64,000 nucleotides of DNA from Mesorhizobium sp. M2A.F.Ca.ET.046.03.2.1 (GTDB lineage: Bacteria; Pseudomonadota; Alphaproteobacteria; Rhizobiales; Rhizobiaceae), in assembly GCF_003952425.1 (NCBI RefSeq), contig NZ_CP034449.1, forward strand, positions 5,692,001 to 5,756,000. The letters are read 5' to 3'. Each line of letters begins with the position of its first letter. Position 1 is the first letter of the stretch. Positions 59,827 to 64,000 of the stretch are shown here, piece after piece. Under the pieces are notes generated by a model, which saw only the letters and a program-made list of their open reading frames with translations, ran no database searches and was not told the DNA's origin. The translations under genes and the position numbers were made by a program.

Positions 59827-61226
59827 TGATGGATATCGCAGCGCTGAAGCGCGATCTCGACGGGATCAAGATCGACGACCATCCGGCGATCGTCCAGCAG
59901 AAGAGCCGCGACTTCTACTGGTACAGCCCGGTGCTGAAGGCACAGCTCGATCATGTCAAAGGCGATCTCATCGTCACGCCGAAGAATGAGGACGAGGTGA
60001 TCCGCGTGCTCGCAGCATGTCACCGGCACGGTGTCCCGGTGACGCCGCGCGGCAGCGGCACCGGCAATTATGGGCAAGCGATGCCGCTGTCGGGCGGCGT
60101 GGTGCTCAACCTCGCCGAGATGAACGCGATCAAGACGATCGCGCCGGGACGCGTGGTGACCGGGCCTGGCGCCGTTCTGGCCGAGATCGACAAGGCGACG
60201 CGGGCGCATTCCAGCCAGGAACTGCGCATGTCGCCCTCGACCTACAACACCGCCTCGATCGGCGGCTTTATCGCCGGCGGCTCAGGCGGCATCGGCTCGA
60301 TCCGCTGGGGCGGGTTGCGCGACCTCGGCAATGTCATCCGACTGCGAACGGTGACCATGGAAGCCGAGCCGCGCGTCATGGAGCTCACCGGCGAAGAGGT
60401 GCTCAAGGTCATGCATGCCTATGGTACCAACGGTATCATCACCGAGGTCGAGATGCCGCTGACGGCTTCCTACGACTGGATCGACGTCATTGTCGGCTTC
60501 GACGATTTCATGGAGGCGGCCGGCTTCGGCAACGACCTCGCCGTGCAGGACGGGATATTGGCGAAGCTGATCACGCCGATCGCCGCGCCCATTCCTTACG
60601 ACTATTTCAAGCGGCACCAGAAATTCTTCCGGCGCGAGCAGAGCATCGTGGTGTGCATGATCGCGCCGCACGCGATGGACGCTTTTGTCGCCTTTGTCCG
60701 CAGCACCAGGGGCGAGATCGTGTTTCGGGCCGACCAGGAGGCCGATCTCAAAGGATTGCCGCCGGCCTATGAATTGACCTGGAACCACACGACGCTACGG
60801 GCGATCCGGGTCGATCCGACGATCACCTACCTGCAGGCGCGCTATCCGTCGCCAGATCATCTCGCCCATGTCAAGGCGATGGTCGAGCGCTTCGGCGACG
60901 AGGTGCCGGCGCATCTGGAGTTCATCCGCTTCGACGGCGCGATTGGCGCGGCCGGCCTGCCGCTGGTGCGCTACACCACGGAAGAGCGGCTCAACGAGAT
61001 CATCCGCGTCCACGAGGACAATGGCTGCTGGATCTTCAACCCGCACCGCTACACGCTGGAAGAGGGCGGCATGAAGCGTACGGATGATGTGCAGCTTGCC
61101 TTCAAGCGCGAGACCGATCCGCAAGGACTGCTCAATCCCGGCAAGATGATCGCCTGGGAAAACCCCGCCTACGACTACCGCTCGGGCAAGCCCTTCCTGT
61201 TCAAGGGCCTGCAAGAGGCGGGCTGA
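59826..61226 (+). CDS. FAD-linked oxidase (VAO/GlcD-like)
   Basis: 466 residues. FAD-binding PCMH domain with VTPRGSGTGNYGQAMPLSGG near residue 77 and MSPSTYNTASIGGFIAGGSG near 137; a C-terminal substrate domain ends IFNPHRYTLEEGG and DPQGLLNPGKMIAWENPAYD. Oxidises an alcohol, amine or hydroxy acid; the acceptor is not known. The ATG at 59826 overlaps the previous stop (TGATG); ATG 59829 is equally possible. Confidence 0.85.
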   Translation: MMDIAALKRDLDGIKIDDHPAIVQQKSRDFYWYSPVLKAQLDHVKGDLIVTPKNEDEVIRVLAACHRHGVPVTPRGSGTGNYGQAMPLSGGVVLNLAEMNAIKTIAPGRVVTGPGAVLAEIDKATRAHSSQELRMSPSTYNTASIGGFIAGGSGGIGSIRWGGLRDLGNVIRLRTVTMEAEPRVMELTGEEVLKVMHAYGTNGIITEVEMPLTASYDWIDVIVGFDDFMEAAGFGNDLAVQDGILAKLITPIAAPIPYDYFKRHQKFFRREQSIVVCMIAPHAMDAFVAFVRSTRGEIVFRADQEADLKGLPPAYELTWNHTTLRAIRVDPTITYLQARYPSPDHLAHVKAMVERFGDEVPAHLEFIRFDGAIGAAGLPLVRYTTEERLNEIIRVHEDNGCWIFNPHRYTLEEGGMKRTDDVQLAFKRETDPQGLLNPGKMIAWENPAYDYRSGKPFLFKGLQEAG

Positions 61227-61807
61227 TGAACATCCTCGTGCTCTACGCCCATCCGGTGGAGACCAGCTTCAATGCCGGCCTGCACCGGACGATCGTCGAG
61301 CGGCTCGCGGCGGCTGGCCACGTGGTCGACGATTGCGATCTCTATGCGGAGGATTTCGATCCGCGGCTGACGCGGACTGAGCGGCTTGGCTATCACGACC
61401 AGCGCAGTCCTGCAGACGCAGTCGCCGGCTACATCGAAAGATTGCAAAATGCCGAGGCGCTGGTGCTGTCCTTCCCGGTCTGGAATTACGGCTATCCGGC
61501 GATCCTGAAAGGTTTTTTCGACCGCGTCTTCCTGCCAGGCGTGTCGTTCAAGCTGGTCGATGGCAAGGTACGGCCGACGCTGCACAACATCCGCAAGCTC
61601 GCCGCCGTGACCACCTATGGCGGCAGCCGCTTTCGCGCCATGCTGATGGGCGACCCGCCGCGCAAGATCGTCAAGCGCATGCTGCGGGCCACGATTCTGC
61701 CCGGCGCTCCAGTCTCCTATCTCGCGCATTATTCGATGAACCTTTCGACCGACGAGACGCGCAACGCGTTCATGGCAAAGGTCGCGGCCAGCATGGATCA
61801 ATTCTGA
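61226..61807 (+). CDS. NAD(P)H-dependent flavodoxin-fold oxidoreductase (first of pair)
   Basis: 193 residues, NQO/KefF-like. NILVLYAHPVETSFNAGLHR opens it, and VLSFPVWNYGYPAILKGFFD near residue 82 is the flavin-binding loop. Likely uses FMN or FAD to reduce quinones, azo or nitro groups, or to supply reduced flavin. The ATG shares its A with the previous stop. Confidence 0.86.
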   Translation: MNILVLYAHPVETSFNAGLHRTIVERLAAAGHVVDDCDLYAEDFDPRLTRTERLGYHDQRSPADAVAGYIERLQNAEALVLSFPVWNYGYPAILKGFFDRVFLPGVSFKLVDGKVRPTLHNIRKLAAVTTYGGSRFRAMLMGDPPRKIVKRMLRATILPGAPVSYLAHYSMNLSTDETRNAFMAKVAASMDQF

Positions 61808-62394
61808 TGCGCGTGCTGGTGGTCTATTGCCATCCGGTTCCCGAAAGCTACTGCGCGGCGATCCGCGACACCGCCGTCGAGGTGCTGAAGACGAAGGGTT
61901 GGGACGTGCGGCTGCTCGACCTCTATGCCGAGAATTTCGATCCGGTGATGAGCTGCGAGGAGCGACGCTTCTACAATGACCGGGCGCCGGAAGATCCGGC
62001 GCTCAAGCCGCACTTCGATCTTCTTATGTGGGCAGAAGCGATCCTCTTCATCTATCCGACCTGGTGGTATGGCCTGCCGGCGATGCTGAAGGGCTGGTTC
62101 GACCGTGTCTGGGCGACGGACATCGCCTTCAAGCTGCCGGCCGGCAAGGGGCGGATCACGTCGCTGATGCGGCATGTCACCAAGGTCGGCGTCATCACCA
62201 CCTGCGGCGCGCCGACCTGGTGGAGCGTCGTCGTCGGCCAGCCCGGCCGCAAGACGATCCTGCGCGGCATGCGGGCGCTCTGCGCCACGCGCTGCAAGAC
62301 GTTCTTCCTGGCGCATTATCTGATGGATTCGTCGACGCCGAAGAGCCGGGCGGCGTTTCTGGGGAAGGTGAGGGCGAGGCTGGAGAGGTTTTGA
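61807..62394 (+). CDS. NAD(P)H-dependent flavodoxin-fold oxidoreductase (second of pair)
   Basis: 195 residues, homologous to the preceding protein (VLVVYCHPVPESYCAAIRD, then FIYPTWWYGLPAMLKGWFDR). The two diverge enough (KVRPTLHN against KGRITSLMRH) to be an old duplication. Last gene of the presumptive operon; a RIME-like repeat follows at once. Confidence 0.86.
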   Translation: MRVLVVYCHPVPESYCAAIRDTAVEVLKTKGWDVRLLDLYAENFDPVMSCEERRFYNDRAPEDPALKPHFDLLMWAEAILFIYPTWWYGLPAMLKGWFDRVWATDIAFKLPAGKGRITSLMRHVTKVGVITTCGAPTWWSVVVGQPGRKTILRGMRALCATRCKTFFLAHYLMDSSTPKSRAAFLGKVRARLERF

Positions 62395-62400
62395 GCGATT

Positions 62401-62521
62401 AGCGTCCTTCTCCCCGTTCTACGGGGAGAAGATGCCGGCAGGCAGATGAGGGGCGGCGCGAACTTAAAAAGGCGTGGCGCTGCCCCTCATCCTCCCTTCG
62501 GGCACCTTCTCCCCGTAGAAC
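62401..62521. repeat. RIME-like palindrome, interrupted by the IS (resumes 63881-63893)
   Basis: Same type as 21297-21428: CTTCTCCCCGTTCTACGGGG, shared GATGCCGGCAGGCAGATGAG, GGGGCGGCGC, right half CCCCTCATCCTCCCTTCGGG, then CTTCTCCCCGTAGAAC. The last hairpin is cut by the IS; its remaining arm (AGAACGGGGAGAAGG) continues at 63881. Confidence 0.9.
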
Positions 62522-63880
62522 TGTACAGACTGGGGAGATGGTGGACAGGCGTTCGGAGACATCGTGGACACTTCCCGATCCTTGGATCGGGAGGGATGGA
62601 ATGCCGTTTTACGAGGTGTCCATGATGGATCAGAAGCGAGAGTTCGTGGAGTTTGCCTCGCGAGAGTGGGCGAATGTGCGTGAACTTTGTCGACGGTTCG
62701 GGATAAGTCCGACGACCGGCTATAAGTGGCTCGAGCGATACCGGTCGGAAGGGCCGGCTGGATTGGTCGAACGATCGCGTCGCCCGCACTTGAGCCCGCA
62801 ACGCACCGCTTCGGCAATTGAGGCAAGGGTGTTGCAGGTACGCGACGAGAGCAACGACGTCTGGGGCGGTCGCAAGATCAGACAGGCGATGAAGAGACAT
62901 GGCGAACTCGTCATCCCGGCGGCGAGGACGATCACCGCGATCCTGCGTCGTCATGATCGGCTGACGGAGGCGACAGCAGCGCAACATCCGGGACCATGGC
63001 AGCGCTTCGAGCGGGAGGCTCCCAACGAGCTGTGGCAGATTGACTTCAAGGGTCACTTCGCCATCCATGGCGGGCGCTGCCATCCGCTCACCACGCTCGA
63101 CGATCACTCGCGCTTCAACCTGGTGCTGTCCGCCTGCGGCGACGAGCAGGGCCGGACGGTACGCCGGGAGCTGGAGATTACCTTTCGCCGCTATGGCTTG
63201 CCGCTGGCGATGCTGATGGACGGCGGCTCGCCGTGGAGCGATTCCGGCGGTGAGCCTTACACCGGCTTCAGCGTCTGGCTGTTGCGGCTCGGCATCCGCG
63301 TGCTGCACGGTCGGCCGCGCCATCCGCAGACCCAAGGCAAGGAAGAACGCTTCCATCGCACACTCAAGGCCGAGGTGATCAACGGGCGAAGCTTCGGCGA
63401 TCTCGCCGAGTGCCAGCGAGCCTTCGATCGGTGGCGCCCGCGCTATAACTACGAACGACCACACGAAGCACTCGACATGGCCACGCCGGCCGAGCGCTAC
63501 CGGCCGAGCCCGCGCAGCTTTCCCGACGTCCTGCCCGCGATCGAGTACGCACCGGGCGACCAGGTTCGCAAGGTCGACAGTGATGGCTTCATCAGCTTCA
63601 GGAACCGACCCTGGCGACTCGGCAAGGCATTCCGCGGCGAGCTGGTGGCGCTTCGCCCGACCGTCGAGGATGGTGTCTTCAGCGTGCACTACTGCTCGCA
63701 TCGAATTGCCACCCTGAACCTACGTCAGGGCGCAAGCGAGACCTGTGGACTTGTGGACAACGCTGAGCGTTGCCCACAGGGTCCACAGGCCGAACAACAA
63801 AAACAACCCAGCAGTTCGTGATGAACAAAAGCGTCCACGATGTCCCCGAACACCCGTTCACCTTGTCTCCAGCACAAACA
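62522..63880 (+). mobile_element. IS481-family insertion sequence, 1359 bp
   Basis: The ends are imperfect inverted repeats of about 50 bp. The left end starts TGTACAGACTGGGGAGATGG, the right end (complement) starts TGTTTGTGCTGGAGACAAGG, and both then share TTCGG-GACATCGTGGAC. A five-base duplication AGAAC flanks it (62517-62521 and 63881-63885). Target: the terminal hairpin of a RIME-like repeat. One transposase gene, intact, so the element may be active. TGT ends and IS481 transposase type agree. Confidence 0.92.
62601..63821 (+). CDS. IS481-family transposase
   Basis: 406 residues, DDE recombinase. N-terminal helix-turn-helix (NVRELCRRFGISPTTGYKWL), then rve domain residues: Asp in ELWQIDFKGHF, Asp in MLMDGGSPW and Glu in GKEERFHRTLKAE. 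Start at ATG 62601 after GGGAGGGATGG; an upstream ATG at 62538 lies inside the inverted repeat and is less likely. The C-terminal ~40 residues are polar and variable. Confidence 0.93.
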   Translation: MPFYEVSMMDQKREFVEFASREWANVRELCRRFGISPTTGYKWLERYRSEGPAGLVERSRRPHLSPQRTASAIEARVLQVRDESNDVWGGRKIRQAMKRHGELVIPAARTITAILRRHDRLTEATAAQHPGPWQRFEREAPNELWQIDFKGHFAIHGGRCHPLTTLDDHSRFNLVLSACGDEQGRTVRRELEITFRRYGLPLAMLMDGGSPWSDSGGEPYTGFSVWLLRLGIRVLHGRPRHPQTQGKEERFHRTLKAEVINGRSFGDLAECQRAFDRWRPRYNYERPHEALDMATPAERYRPSPRSFPDVLPAIEYAPGDQVRKVDSDGFISFRNRPWRLGKAFRGELVALRPTVEDGVFSVHYCSHRIATLNLRQGASETCGLVDNAERCPQGPQAEQQKQPSSS

Positions 63881-63905
63881 AGAACGGGGAGAAGGAAAGA
63901 CTGCG

Positions 63906-64000
63906 CTACATCTTCACCCGTTCCGCCTTCGGATCATACATCGGCTTCAGCGATGCCTCCGCCGCGAAGCGTTCTCCTGCGATCTCCACCTCGTAGGAAG
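63906..64000 (-). CDS. 3' end of a gene, possibly a GcvT-domain (sarcosine/dimethylglycine dehydrogenase-like) oxidoreductase
   Basis: Only the last 30 codons are in the window; the gene enters from the right edge on the minus strand and ends at TAG 63906-63908. The visible tail (SYEVEIAGERFAAEASLKPM, then YDPKAERVKM) resembles the C-terminus of FAD/GcvT-type sarcosine or dimethylglycine dehydrogenases. The identity is tentative because of the short length. Codon use is normal for the region. Confidence 0.5.
   Translation of the reverse strand, partial: SYEVEIAGERFAAEASLKPMYDPKAERVKM

Overview
The window is high-GC DNA typical of a rhizobial alphaproteobacterium, most likely Mesorhizobium or a close Phyllobacteriaceae relative. 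Evidence is the aerobic (late cobalt insertion) cobalamin operon, the complete nuoA-N operon with a rhizobial extra gene, the rnj-mce-DUF1467-proS-lolC-lolD synteny, RIME-like palindromic repeats and an alphaproteobacterial LexA site (GAAC-N7-GAAC).

Layout. (1) 1-11124: cobalamin genes. cobK (+) converges on a minus-strand operon DUF1636-cobW-cobN-cobG-cobH-cobI-cobJ led by a B12 riboswitch; a YcaQ-type DNA glycosylase gene lies upstream. Three copies of one palindromic element sit inside genes of this operon: one is read in frame in cobG, and two break cobN into three frames. (2) 11457-29986: nuoA-N (complex I), then birA and rnj. (3) 30121-37662: mce, a DUF1467 gene, a candidate minus-strand sRNA, proS, lolC, lolD, a LexA-boxed 28-residue membrane peptide, an SRPBCC/site-2-protease fusion, lipB and tRNA-Leu(GAG). 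(4) 37813-42900: a serine-cycle operon (sgaA, mcl, mtkA, mtkB) behind a LuxR-type regulator with a degenerate receiver domain and an array of 13-bp repeats. (5) 43234-50427: mgtE, a MerR regulator, a methyltransferase and a DUF1624 membrane protein, an MFS transporter, a Rieske oxygenase and ChaC. (6) 50560-54294: second cobalamin block (cobU, cobO, cobD, cobC) plus a small phosphatase. (7) 54307-62394: a transport and catabolic cluster (creatininase and RidA on minus; NMT1/THI5-type ABC transporter, cytosine-deaminase-like amidohydrolase, FAD-linked oxidase and two flavodoxin-fold reductases on plus) with a near-perfect sigma-54 promoter, suggesting nitrogen-regulated scavenging of an unknown nitrogen compound. 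(8) 62401-64000: an IS481-family element inserted in a RIME-like repeat with a 5-bp duplication, then the 3' end of a further gene.

The most notable observations are: palindromes in coding sequence, with cobN restorable to a single ORF by one added base in each of two C/G runs; the tandem-SOS-box micropeptide; the helix-hairpin-helix domain present twice in the nuo operon; the pseudo-receiver regulator and its possible operator array at the serine-cycle genes; and the sigma-54-driven catabolic cluster. Functions are read from motifs and family knowledge; no database search was run.
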